Source of the DNA: CAYMDS01 sp964653195
Lineage (GTDB): Bacteria > Patescibacteriota > Microgenomatia > Levybacterales > UBA12049
Direction: 5' to 3'
Assembly: GCA_964653195.1 (NCBI GenBank)
Contig: CAZZCX010000037.1
Location: forward strand, 1-7,503
DNA: 7,503 bases
Shown here: in pieces, positions 1-5,923 of the stretch
Numbering within the stretch: the first letter of the stretch is position 1
Layout: every line of letters begins with the position of its first letter
Position numbers and translations under genes: made by a program
Notes under the pieces: generated by a model
The model's database searches: none
What the model was told of the DNA's origin: nothing
What the model saw: only the letters and a program-made list of their open reading frames with translations

Positions 1-12
1 GTTCTCTTTCTG

Positions 13-21
13 TGATAGAAT
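13..21 (+). promoter_or_regulatory. Extended -10 promoter element for the CAP-domain gene
   Basis: The sequence TGATAGAAT matches an extended -10 box (TG, one base, then TAGAAT, one mismatch from TATAAT). It ends 12 bases before the ATG at 34, so transcription would start around 27-29 and leave a leader of only about 5-7 bases with no room for a Shine-Dalgarno sequence. Any -35 box would lie at or beyond the window edge. Two in-frame stops (13-18) fall in the same bases, so the coding frame cannot start further upstream. Confidence 0.45.
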
Positions 22-33
22 TTCGCCTCTTGT

Positions 34-780
34 ATGCTTTTTGCATATAAAAAAGCGTATCTTGCATTGTTTGCAATGAGCGCATTATTTTCGCTTCTGA
101 TGCCTAATAAGGTGAATGCTAGAGATTCACTTACCGAGGCCAAATCAAGCTTAACTGCTTCATCTGATTCATTTTGTGAAACTTCCAATATCGACATGCC
201 AGGCATGATTAGGTATGAATCCCAAGCTAAATTTACATCATATAATATAAACTCGCAGGTGGTTTATGCTATACGTACACCTTTGATTCAAACTGTAAAT
301 AAGAATAAAGCTGTTTATGCATCTCCTAAGCAAAATATTGTAAGTCCTGTTGAAATATCGGAGGCTAAACAGCCTGAAACCATTCAAGTCGAAGTTAAGG
401 CTGAAAAAATTGAGCCTGTCAGTCCTGAACTTAACGCGGATACTCTATTAGGTTTTATCAATGAACACCGAGTGAAAATCGGGCTTTCCGCCTTGCAAAA
501 AGATGACAATCTTATGCAGATAGCTAGAGAACGTACTCCTGAACTTTTCGATGAAATATTTGTAAACGGCAATATGCATGCAGGATTCTACTCTCGTAAT
601 TTACCGTATCGCGCTACCGAGAATATAATATATAACCAGACTGAAGCTGGTGCTTTCAATTGGTGGTTAAATTCTGGTATTCATAGATCAGCAATTCAAA
701 ATCCTGAATATACTCACACTGGTATTGCTTGTGCAGGCAAAGCATGCTCACAGATTTTTACCTCATTTCAGGCAAAATAA
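34..780 (+). CDS. Secreted CAP/SCP-domain (YkwD-like) protein
   Basis: The 248-residue product starts with a signal peptide: KK at 6-7, a hydrophobic stretch at about 8-23, and a likely cleavage after V-N-A (27-29). A low-complexity extracellular spacer (about 30-133) follows. The C-terminal CAP domain (about 136-245) shows family landmarks in order: NEHR (143-146), an early Leu/Ala helix, HAGF (182-185), the EN pair (196-197), WW then SGIHR (210-218), and NPEYTHTGIAC (223-233). H182, E196 and H217 fit the conserved CAP cavity residues. C233 and C238 could form a disulfide. Bacterial CAP proteins of this kind are mostly of unknown function; wall, adhesion or hydrolase roles have been suggested for relatives. 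The gene is alone on the plus strand and converges on the 865-1779 gene. ATG 34 is chosen because upstream in-frame stops leave no alternative that keeps the whole signal peptide. Confidence 0.85.
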   Translation: MLFAYKKAYLALFAMSALFSLLMPNKVNARDSLTEAKSSLTASSDSFCETSNIDMPGMIRYESQAKFTSYNINSQVVYAIRTPLIQTVNKNKAVYASPKQNIVSPVEISEAKQPETIQVEVKAEKIEPVSPELNADTLLGFINEHRVKIGLSALQKDDNLMQIARERTPELFDEIFVNGNMHAGFYSRNLPYRATENIIYNQTEAGAFNWWLNSGIHRSAIQNPEYTHTGIACAGKACSQIFTSFQAK

Positions 781-792
781 GCCAATAAATTA

Positions 793-806
793 TCGCTTAA
801 TAGCGA
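793..806. terminator. Weak hairpin between convergent genes
   Basis: TCGCT-TAAT-AGCGA forms a perfect 5-bp stem with a 4-base loop inside the 84-base gap between two converging genes. It is a possible bidirectional terminator. Neither side has an immediate T run: plus-strand transcripts reach five Ts only at about 825-830, and minus-strand transcripts continue into AT-rich sequence. The stem is short, so this is a weak call. A second potential pairing, AGCTT (837-841) with AAGCT (850-854), lies nearby. Confidence 0.25.
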
Positions 807-864
807 AGTTAGTTAATTAATAATGTTTTTGCTGGAAGCTTAATTCGCAAAGCTATTGATTTAT

Positions 865-1779
865 TTATTCAGTTATGGGGACGCATTGGTAAACGGGACA
901 GTTACCGCTTCCAGGTGCAGGATCACCTGTAATAAGTGTTTCATTATCCAAGCATATAGGTCGATCTGCACATGAAGCAGGATTAGATGTGGGTATGGGA
1001 CTAGGGGTAGGAGTCGGACATGCGCTGACTTGTCTAAAGCCTTGCGGTACACAATTTCCAGCTTTCAATACTCTACATTTGCCATTTGTTTTATGTAGTA
1101 TAAACACGTTTTTCTTTACAGGGTTTACGCATGTTATATCTGTCGGTTCAGGACTGATAGTAGGCTCACACCACCCACCTTCTGGTATGGGTAGTTGGCA
1201 TGCAGGTGTTGCATCAAGACAATCAGGCCGGGGAGTGCATGTTCCAGGCTGTGGAGCAACACCAAATTCCATAAGTTTTTTTGAACGCTTATATAAATCA
1301 GTATATGTTTTTAGAGCTGGTGTTGTGGTAGTCATACCTTCAGGCGTTACAAGCTGTACTCTAAAATAATTTCGTTCTTTAACAGTTGATGAGGGAGTAG
1401 AATATTTAAAATACCCAAAACTATCTGAATTTACCAGAACGGGAAGAGGTGTTGCTTCAGATGTTGCCTCAGGAGTGACATCGGCTGAATCTGTTGCGTT
1501 TGGATCAGGCGTTGGTGTATTTCTTGGCTTGGTGAGTGTATGCAGGACTTCTATTGATGCGTCTGTGAGAGGTAATTCAGAAATATCGCGTTCACCATTC
1601 TGATTTTGGTCGATATATACATATCCTGCAAGAATGAGATTATTTGTAGAAGCTGTGTCTGTAGTTTCTTCCAGTTCATCAGCCCGTTGTCTTATGTCTG
1701 AGACTTTTTGTAAAGCGAAAACAGATATGGCTAGTGCCAAAAACAAAGTTACAAATGAAAGTAAATGAATTTTAATCAT
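865..1779 (-). CDS. Anchored SdrD_B-like, Cys-rich surface protein
   Basis: The 304-residue product has an N-terminal hydrophobic helix (about 5-23), acting as a signal anchor or signal peptide. A short charged stretch leads to a domain starting AGYVYIDQNQNGERD (51-65). D57, N59, N61, E63, D65 and E68 form the DxNxNGxxDxxE calcium loop typical of SdrD_B-like Ig folds in surface adhesins. The fold appears split: between strands ending near 83 and resuming at SFGYFKYS (120-127) lies a Thr/Pro/Ala-rich insertion (about 84-115). The C-terminal third is Cys-rich, with 12 cysteines (181-299), and has two related units, C-x2-RP-x-CLD (181-189) and C-x2-RP-x-CLD (270-278), separated by a Pro/Thr linker (255-267). 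No enzyme motif is seen; a structural or adhesive surface role is inferred. ATG 1779 is preceded by TATAGT and TATAAA rather than a ribosome binding site. Confidence 0.7.
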   Translation of the reverse strand: MIKIHLLSFVTLFLALAISVFALQKVSDIRQRADELEETTDTASTNNLILAGYVYIDQNQNGERDISELPLTDASIEVLHTLTKPRNTPTPDPNATDSADVTPEATSEATPLPVLVNSDSFGYFKYSTPSSTVKERNYFRVQLVTPEGMTTTTPALKTYTDLYKRSKKLMEFGVAPQPGTCTPRPDCLDATPACQLPIPEGGWCEPTISPEPTDITCVNPVKKNVFILHKTNGKCRVLKAGNCVPQGFRQVSACPTPTPSPIPTSNPASCADRPICLDNETLITGDPAPGSGNCPVYQCVPITE

Positions 1780-1785
1780 TTTATA

Positions 1786-1791
1786 ACTATA
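1786..1791 (-). promoter_or_regulatory. -10 box six bases before the 1779 start codon
   Basis: Read on the minus strand, TATAGT (one mismatch from TATAAT) is followed by six bases and then the ATG at 1779. Transcription would then start on or next to the A of the start codon, giving a leaderless mRNA. The -35 position falls inside the N gap and cannot be read. The directly adjacent TATAAA (1780-1785) is an alternative -10 box but would put the start site inside the gene. Confidence 0.45.
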
Positions 1792-1806
1792 TTATTGCTC
1801 TACTAT

Positions 1807-1906
1807 NNNNNNNNNNNNNNNNNNNNNNNNNNNNNNNNNNNNNNNNNNNNNNNNNNNNNNNNNNNNNNNNNNNNNNNNNNNNNNNNNNNNNNNNNNNNNN
1901 NNNNNN
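1807..1906. other. Assembly gap of exactly 100 Ns
   Basis: One hundred consecutive Ns indicate a scaffold join, very probably of unknown true length since 100 is a conventional placeholder. It interrupts the carbonic-anhydrase-like gene and may hide other sequence. The order of the left part (1-1806) and right part (1907-7503) relies on scaffolding, not on continuous sequence. Confidence 0.97.
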
Positions 1907-2064
1907 TGCTCCAATACCGTTTCCAGATTTTTTGTGCTTCCGGCAAATCCTACCAGATCAAATGTTTTATCTTTAAGATGCGTATCTGTCCAATTCCTTA
2001 TATACTTTTGAAATCTGAAATCTATACAGCAAACGACTATCGCATCGCAGGTGTGTTTACTCAT
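1907..2064 (-). CDS. Beta-carbonic-anhydrase-like protein, truncated by the gap
   Basis: About 53 N-terminal residues can be read before the gap. They begin MSKHTCDAIVVCCIDFRF and continue through TFDLVGFAGSTKNLETVLE. The CxDxR signature (C13, D15, R17) is the first zinc-ligand and Asp-Arg dyad motif of beta-class carbonic anhydrases, and the GFAGSTK stretch fits the glycine-containing segment that follows. The second motif, HxxC, would lie in the gap, so catalytic competence cannot be judged. Many short CA-like proteins with this start are annotated only as hypothetical. ATG 2064 is preferred because a perfect TATAAT lies seven bases upstream. ATG 2070 (MPMSK) and TTG 2100 are in-frame alternatives, but the TTG overlaps the putative -35 box. 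If the gap length happened to keep the frame, the stop could be the TAA at 1792-1794, but this is unknowable here. Confidence 0.6.
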
Positions 2065-2071
2065 GGGCATA

Positions 2072-2100
2072 ATTATAAAGTCTTTTGTGCCTATATGCAA
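2072..2100 (-). promoter_or_regulatory. Sigma-70-type promoter for the carbonic-anhydrase-like gene
   Basis: On the minus strand TTGCAT (2095-2100) is separated by exactly 17 bases from a perfect TATAAT (2072-2077). Seven bases later comes ATG 2064. The -10 box matches consensus fully, the -35 at three of six positions. The predicted transcription start falls on or one base before the A of that ATG, which argues for a leaderless transcript and makes 2064 the best start. It also gives this gene its own promoter, separate from the cohesin-dockerin gene that ends at 2124. Confidence 0.55.
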
Positions 2101-2123
2101 GAGTAATAAATGCTGAAATTCGA

Positions 2124-3380
2124 TTATTGTCCGAAGCCAGTTGAGAGTTCGCGGATAAATAAATTATAATCTGTTGAATCTATTGTGCCGTTGTCGTTTA
2201 GATCTGCATATTTATTCTCTGGATGAGACTTACAGGTTTTTTTATGGAAATTAGAGTCAGGATCAATTATCGGTAATGCATCTATGGCACCATAACCGCA
2301 ATCAAATAATATATTATAATCAAGTACATTTATTACATTATCACCATTTATATCTCCTGTAATAAGCTCTGTTATCTGCATTACATTTTTCTTGCCAGGT
2401 TCTACAGTCATAAATCCAGGCATAAGTTTACGAAGATATGGTTCTGTCTTTACTTTTAGAATATAATCTCCTTTAGGTAATGGGTCATTTAGCACATAGT
2501 GACTATCGAATGTACCATCATTTGAATTATAGAAAGCTGTGATAAGTTTCGTAGCCACAAGTTGATTGTCTTCATTTACTAATTGAACATTTAGTGTTCT
2601 CTCTTGGTTGATAGGAATTTTATTGCTGAACTCTCCATCTGGGTTTTTAGAATCTCCAGCATTTCCTATGCCATGAAAAAGCAGACTCAATGTGAGTGTC
2701 GTCCTATTCGGATCAGGTGTGCCTATAGGAGGTGTAGGGCCTGTGATAGGAGGTGTAGGGCTATATAATGGAGGCGTACTCGTTGCTAAATTCGTACCTA
2801 TCTCTATAAAAGCTGGGGAGGTGGTACCAAGCACATTATCGGTAGCAGAACTATCTGCACCAAGTGATAGAATCTGAGTAAGTTCGCCAAAAGTTATTTG
2901 AGTACTCCCATTTGTTGCTGCTGTTGCAGTAAATGTGACACTTGCAATCTGTTTTACTGATGTTACAGCCTTTGTAGGATCACTTCCTACACTTACTGAT
3001 GCAGCAACTTTTCCTGAAGTCAGGACTGGACCTTCTAGTGTAGCCGGAAAAGCAGATGAATTTATTTGTACTGCATTTGCACCACTAATTGCTAGCTTAG
3101 ATGTATCAAACATAATATCAAAGCGCACGAATGACACTAATGCTGAACCTGGGTCTACCATCAGATTTAAAGTTATGGTATCGTTTATGTTTTTTTGTAG
3201 AGGACTTGATGTTTCAGTAGAGGGAGTGAAGTACAAGCGTGCATTTCCCGTAGCCTCCTGTTTTGTATTTGTAGGATTTGCAAGCAATCTTGCTAACATT
3301 AAGAGAAATAAGGCTAGTATCAGTAATATAACTAAAGAATAATTTTTTTTATTTAATATAAGACTTTTTTTGTGTTTCAT
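2124..3380 (-). CDS. Anchored cohesin-linker-beta-domain-dockerin protein
   Basis: The 418-residue product has a Lys-rich start and a membrane helix (about 14-34). A cohesin-like beta-sandwich follows (about 48-195; landmarks LMVDPGS, VSVGSDPTK, ILSLGA). Next come a Pro/Thr linker (199-224), a second beta-rich domain (about 227-335) with HGIGxxGDxxNP, and a C-terminal dockerin (341-413). The first calcium loop has D343, N345, D347, N351 and D354; the second has D393, N395, N397, D401 and D404. A roughly 35-residue insert between the loops carries C361 and C383, a likely disulfide. Cohesin-dockerin pairing is a known extracellular calcium-dependent interaction; having both in one chain suggests head-to-tail assembly (inference). 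It is a paralogue of the 6159-7340 product. Its ATG follows the upstream stop by one base (TAAtATG) with no Shine-Dalgarno sequence, so translational coupling is likely. Confidence 0.85.
   Translation of the reverse strand: MKHKKSLILNKKNYSLVILLILALFLLMLARLLANPTNTKQEATGNARLYFTPSTETSSPLQKNINDTITLNLMVDPGSALVSFVRFDIMFDTSKLAISGANAVQINSSAFPATLEGPVLTSGKVAASVSVGSDPTKAVTSVKQIASVTFTATAATNGSTQITFGELTQILSLGADSSATDNVLGTTSPAFIEIGTNLATSTPPLYSPTPPITGPTPPIGTPDPNRTTLTLSLLFHGIGNAGDSKNPDGEFSNKIPINQERTLNVQLVNEDNQLVATKLITAFYNSNDGTFDSHYVLNDPLPKGDYILKVKTEPYLRKLMPGFMTVEPGKKNVMQITELITGDINGDNVINVLDYNILFDCGYGAIDALPIIDPDSNFHKKTCKSHPENKYADLNDNGTIDSTDYNLFIRELSTGFGQ
2725..2761 (-). repeat. Short tandem repeat encoding the Pro/Thr linker
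   Basis: The 16-base unit ATAGGAGGTGTAGGGC (plus strand) occurs perfectly at 2725-2740 and 2746-2761, a 21-base period, with a degenerate third copy just after (GGAGGCGT near 2770). It encodes seven-residue linker units of the PTPPI-x-G type between cohesin and beta-domain. Such repeats can change linker length by slippage or recombination. Confidence 0.7.
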
Positions 3381-3381
3381 A

Positions 3382-4020
3382 TTACTGAGTAGGCGAGGTA
3401 GGTAAATTATTTGTCGGCGGATAAGTTATATTTGCTGATGTTGAAGAGCTGAAATTTAAAAGTGCGCTTTTTGTGTTTTTAAGAACTGAACCCTCTGTGC
3501 CTACTTGAGTGACAAGACTTTTTGGTAAAATTTTTATTTCAGATTCCGAAAGTATAGAGGCCTCATTGTTTTTTGTGGCGGTAATTACGGCTACTGTACC
3601 TTTTCCAGAAAGAGCAGATACAGATGGAGGAATGACTAAGGCATATGAAATTCTTCCTGTATCACTGTCTATTATATTTAATAGAATATTTGAATTAGGT
3701 AAAAAAGTACCTTTGCTTATTTTTACATTAGTTAGAATTTTCGGATCATAAGCAATTTCTAATTGTATACCTGTTATTTTGTTTATACCTGTATCTATTT
3801 GAACATCTAAATTGATAGTTTCGTTATCTTTTACAAATTTAGATTCAGGTATTATAAATAGAGTAGTTTCAGCAGGTGACTTAGTGGGACTTATACCTTT
3901 AGTCATCGTTGGTGATGGTAAAGATATTGTTTTCTTAGTTGGACTTATCGAAACAGCATAAAAAAGTAATAATGATGCGATGATGAGTAAAACAATCACT
4001 AAAAGTATAGTTCTTTTCAT
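3382..4020 (-). CDS. Membrane-anchored cohesin-only protein
   Basis: The 212-residue product begins MKR, then a strong hydrophobic helix (about 4-24), and a Ser/Thr/Pro/Lys linker (26-50). A single cohesin-like domain follows (about 53-180), with LDVQIDTGINKITGIQLEIAY as its early strand pair, then YDPKIL (91-96), KGTFLP (103-108), a turn DSDTGRISYAL (118-128), and a final strand set ending near GSVLKN. The tail (about 184-212) is Ser/Thr/Pro-rich and carries no dockerin or sorting motif. It lacks the beta-domain and dockerin of its neighbours, so it could act as an anchoring receptor for their dockerins, comparable in logic to anchoring scaffoldins (inference). It lies directly upstream of the 3380-2124 gene with a one-base gap, so the two are very probably co-transcribed. 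The cohesin call rests on pattern, not on a profile search. Confidence 0.72.
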   Translation of the reverse strand: MKRTILLVIVLLIIASLLLFYAVSISPTKKTISLPSPTMTKGISPTKSPAETTLFIIPESKFVKDNETINLDVQIDTGINKITGIQLEIAYDPKILTNVKISKGTFLPNSNILLNIIDSDTGRISYALVIPPSVSALSGKGTVAVITATKNNEASILSESEIKILPKSLVTQVGTEGSVLKNTKSALLNFSSSTSANITYPPTNNLPTSPTQ

Positions 4021-4038
4021 AAAGTCACTTTATTTTAT

Positions 4039-4067
4039 AGTATGAAGTCAACAGTAATATAAGTCAA
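4039..4067 (-). promoter_or_regulatory. Candidate promoter with paired TTGACTT boxes before the cohesin operon
   Basis: On the minus strand TTGACT (4062-4067) lies 17 bases from CATACT (4039-4044), a plausible -35/-10 pair. A stronger-looking TATAAA (4034-4039) is 22 bases from that -35. TTGACTT recurs 16 bases later (complement of 4045-4051), so two copies flank the spacer. The start site would fall near 4027-4033, leaving a leader of about 7-12 bases without a clear Shine-Dalgarno sequence. A nine-base direct repeat CAGTAATAT (4052-4060 and 4095-4103, plus strand) lies in the same 85-base intergenic stretch. Confidence 0.35.
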
Positions 4068-4105
4068 GAATTTGAAGCTTTAATTTGATAAGAGCAGTAA
4101 TATTG

Positions 4106-5845
4106 TTAAGGCTGGCAGGATTGACTCCATGGATTACTTTTAAGTCTGCATTTTTGAGGTTGAGTGTTAAATCTGTTAAGTCGCGTATATATGTATCCTT
4201 GATTATAAGTCGTACTGCTTCCACCATCCCTTAGAACATATGTTTTATAATATCCTGCTTCATGTCTGGAAGTCTCAAGGGCTAGTATTTTTGTAGTACC
4301 GCATTTTCTAGGGTCTGAACCAAAGCAGCTGCTTGAATGTGAACTATTTGAAAATAAATAAGTTATGTCCACCCAATTACTTAAATTGCCTGAATTAGAA
4401 GCCAGGCTATCTCTTCTATATACTTTTCCGTTTTTAAATACAACAACATGCTCCATATATCCATCAAAATGTTGATTTGCGGTATAGCTATTTACAAGTG
4501 AATTTATTTCAGCAGCAGGTTTATTTATGTTTACTATCTGCCAGGTACCAGTAGTGCTTCCACGATAATAGACTATGCCATCTCGAACTACATGCTGTCT
4601 AATGGCGCCTGTTTTATCTTTATATGAGTTGAATCCTGTTATTCCAGTAGAACCGTTTGTGTGCGCAGGAAGACTTTCATTTATTACATATTGAGTGACA
4701 TTCACATATTGAGGTTGCCAGCCATTTGAAGTAAGTTTACGTGCATAAATTCTTCCGTTTTTTACAAGATGGACAGTTTTTATGGTATCCGAATCAGGTC
4801 TGAATATTACATTTATATCTGTTGTTGGGAAATTTACTATTTCTGTTGTTGAGTCACCGATTAAGACTTCGATAGATTGTGCTGTTGCAGATTCGTTGTA
4901 CCAACCGTCATAAAGAGGTTGACCTGCACAAAACCAATTTGTATTTGTAATTGCACACTGAGCATCTGTCGTACATGTGTCGTTACATGAAAGAGGAGTA
5001 GGTGTATTGGTAGGTGTAACTGGACAATCAATTTTTTTGAAGTCAAAGGATTTAGCCCAGTAATCAGTGTAAACGAAATTCTGTTCATAGAAATCATCAT
5101 TTACTACATTGCTTTTTTGAATACGGTATGCATATCTAGATGGTTGGGAATTAAGTAATTTGTGAGAATCGGGAATACCTATACTATCACCAATTTTAGC
5201 GTTAAACAGACAATTTATGTGCGAACAAGCTTCATCCGGCGTATCTGCATTCGTAGTGTTAAGTGCGATATTTGCAAAATCCCGCATGAAATATCCATCT
5301 ATCGGATTTTTTGAAGCATCTGCGCCTGCGAGAATTGATGTTTCATTAACTGTTATATTTGTGGTATTTACCCCTTTACTTAGGCGATACTTTCCATTGC
5401 TATCTGTGATAGCTGTATTTCCCCAAGCCCAAACTTTGACGCCAGAAAGTTTTTCATTACTGCAGCCTCTGACTACACCTTCAATTCTTGACCTTAAGGC
5501 AGGGCCGGCGCATTGAGACTCATTCCAGCATTTATTATTCGGAGCATTATCTATATCACTACAACTGAACCCTGATTGACATTCTGAAGAGTTAGAACAT
5601 GTTTCACCACAACCTTTACCTGAAAAAGGCGAAGGAGAAGTTGTATTACCTGGTGGAGTTAGAGTATTGGAAGGTGACGCTGAAGGAGTCGTAGAAATAG
5701 TCGTTAGAGGGGTGGGGGTGAGAACTAAACACGCCAGAACTCCCACGCATCCTTGAAAGGAGCAATTAGTATATTTTCTGTCGCGACTACTTTCGGAATT
5801 TTTACAACCATCATTTTCTGGGTTACCAAGCTTTTTTTTATACAC
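4106..5845 (-). CDS. Body of an interrupted Cys-rich, propeller-like surface protein
   Basis: The reading frame is open from 5923 to the TAA at 4106-4108. GTG 5845 is the first possible restart, giving 579 residues without a signal peptide, so it is unlikely to be the natural start. In that numbering: a Cys-rich piece (1-40), a Thr/Ser/Pro linker (43-73), a C-x2-TC-x5-C motif with more cysteines (79-112), a carboxypeptidase-regulatory-like beta domain (IEGVVRGC... GNTAITDSNGKYRL, about 118-170), a Thr/Pro spacer, a second C-x2-TC-x5-C motif (287-297), and a C-terminal region with four blade-like repeats (about 355-560). Their cores are HLVKNGRIYAR, HVVRDGIVYYR, HVVVFKNGKVYRR and YVLRDGG...GYIYTR. 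No catalytic motif is recognised; binding or adhesion is inferred. The same frame upstream encodes a signal anchor (5924-6109), separated by one TGA. Only a weak GAGG precedes GTG 5845, four bases away. Confidence 0.7.
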   Translation of the reverse strand: MYKKKLGNPENDGCKNSESSRDRKYTNCSFQGCVGVLACLVLTPTPLTTISTTPSASPSNTLTPPGNTTSPSPFSGKGCGETCSNSSECQSGFSCSDIDNAPNNKCWNESQCAGPALRSRIEGVVRGCSNEKLSGVKVWAWGNTAITDSNGKYRLSKGVNTTNITVNETSILAGADASKNPIDGYFMRDFANIALNTTNADTPDEACSHINCLFNAKIGDSIGIPDSHKLLNSQPSRYAYRIQKSNVVNDDFYEQNFVYTDYWAKSFDFKKIDCPVTPTNTPTPLSCNDTCTTDAQCAITNTNWFCAGQPLYDGWYNESATAQSIEVLIGDSTTEIVNFPTTDINVIFRPDSDTIKTVHLVKNGRIYARKLTSNGWQPQYVNVTQYVINESLPAHTNGSTGITGFNSYKDKTGAIRQHVVRDGIVYYRGSTTGTWQIVNINKPAAEINSLVNSYTANQHFDGYMEHVVVFKNGKVYRRDSLASNSGNLSNWVDITYLFSNSSHSSSCFGSDPRKCGTTKILALETSRHEAGYYKTYVLRDGGSSTTYNQGYIYTRLNRFNTQPQKCRLKSNPWSQSCQP

Positions 5846-5923
5846 AACCCCTCTTATGGGTGTGCCTAATAAACCACCACTGCACGATCCATCTGTAGAA
5901 GTGTAATCATTTATTACGCAATT

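Noticed and set aside
989..1369. Plus-strand open frame of 126 codons opposite the SdrD_B-like gene
   Set aside because: Gly/Val-rich shadow of the minus-strand gene's Thr/Pro and Cys-rich coding; no start signals and no recognisable domain.
1765..2106. Plus-strand frame spanning the N gap
   Set aside because: It is open only because Ns are translated as unknown residues; the minus strand at 1907-2064 has the CxDxR protein.
2935..3342. Plus-strand open frame of 135 codons opposite the cohesin-dockerin gene
   Set aside because: It lies wholly within a well-supported minus-strand gene with clear cohesin landmarks and shows no domain of its own.
5217..5516. Plus-strand open frame of 99 codons
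   Set aside because: Antisense to the regulatory-like beta domain of the 4106-5845 frame; hydrophobic composition is a by-product of the opposite strand.
5830..5860. GTG 5845 as the genuine start with an SD-like GAGG upstream
   Set aside because: The frame is open and protein-like for 26 codons before it, the product would lack an export signal, and other starts here do not use Shine-Dalgarno sequences.
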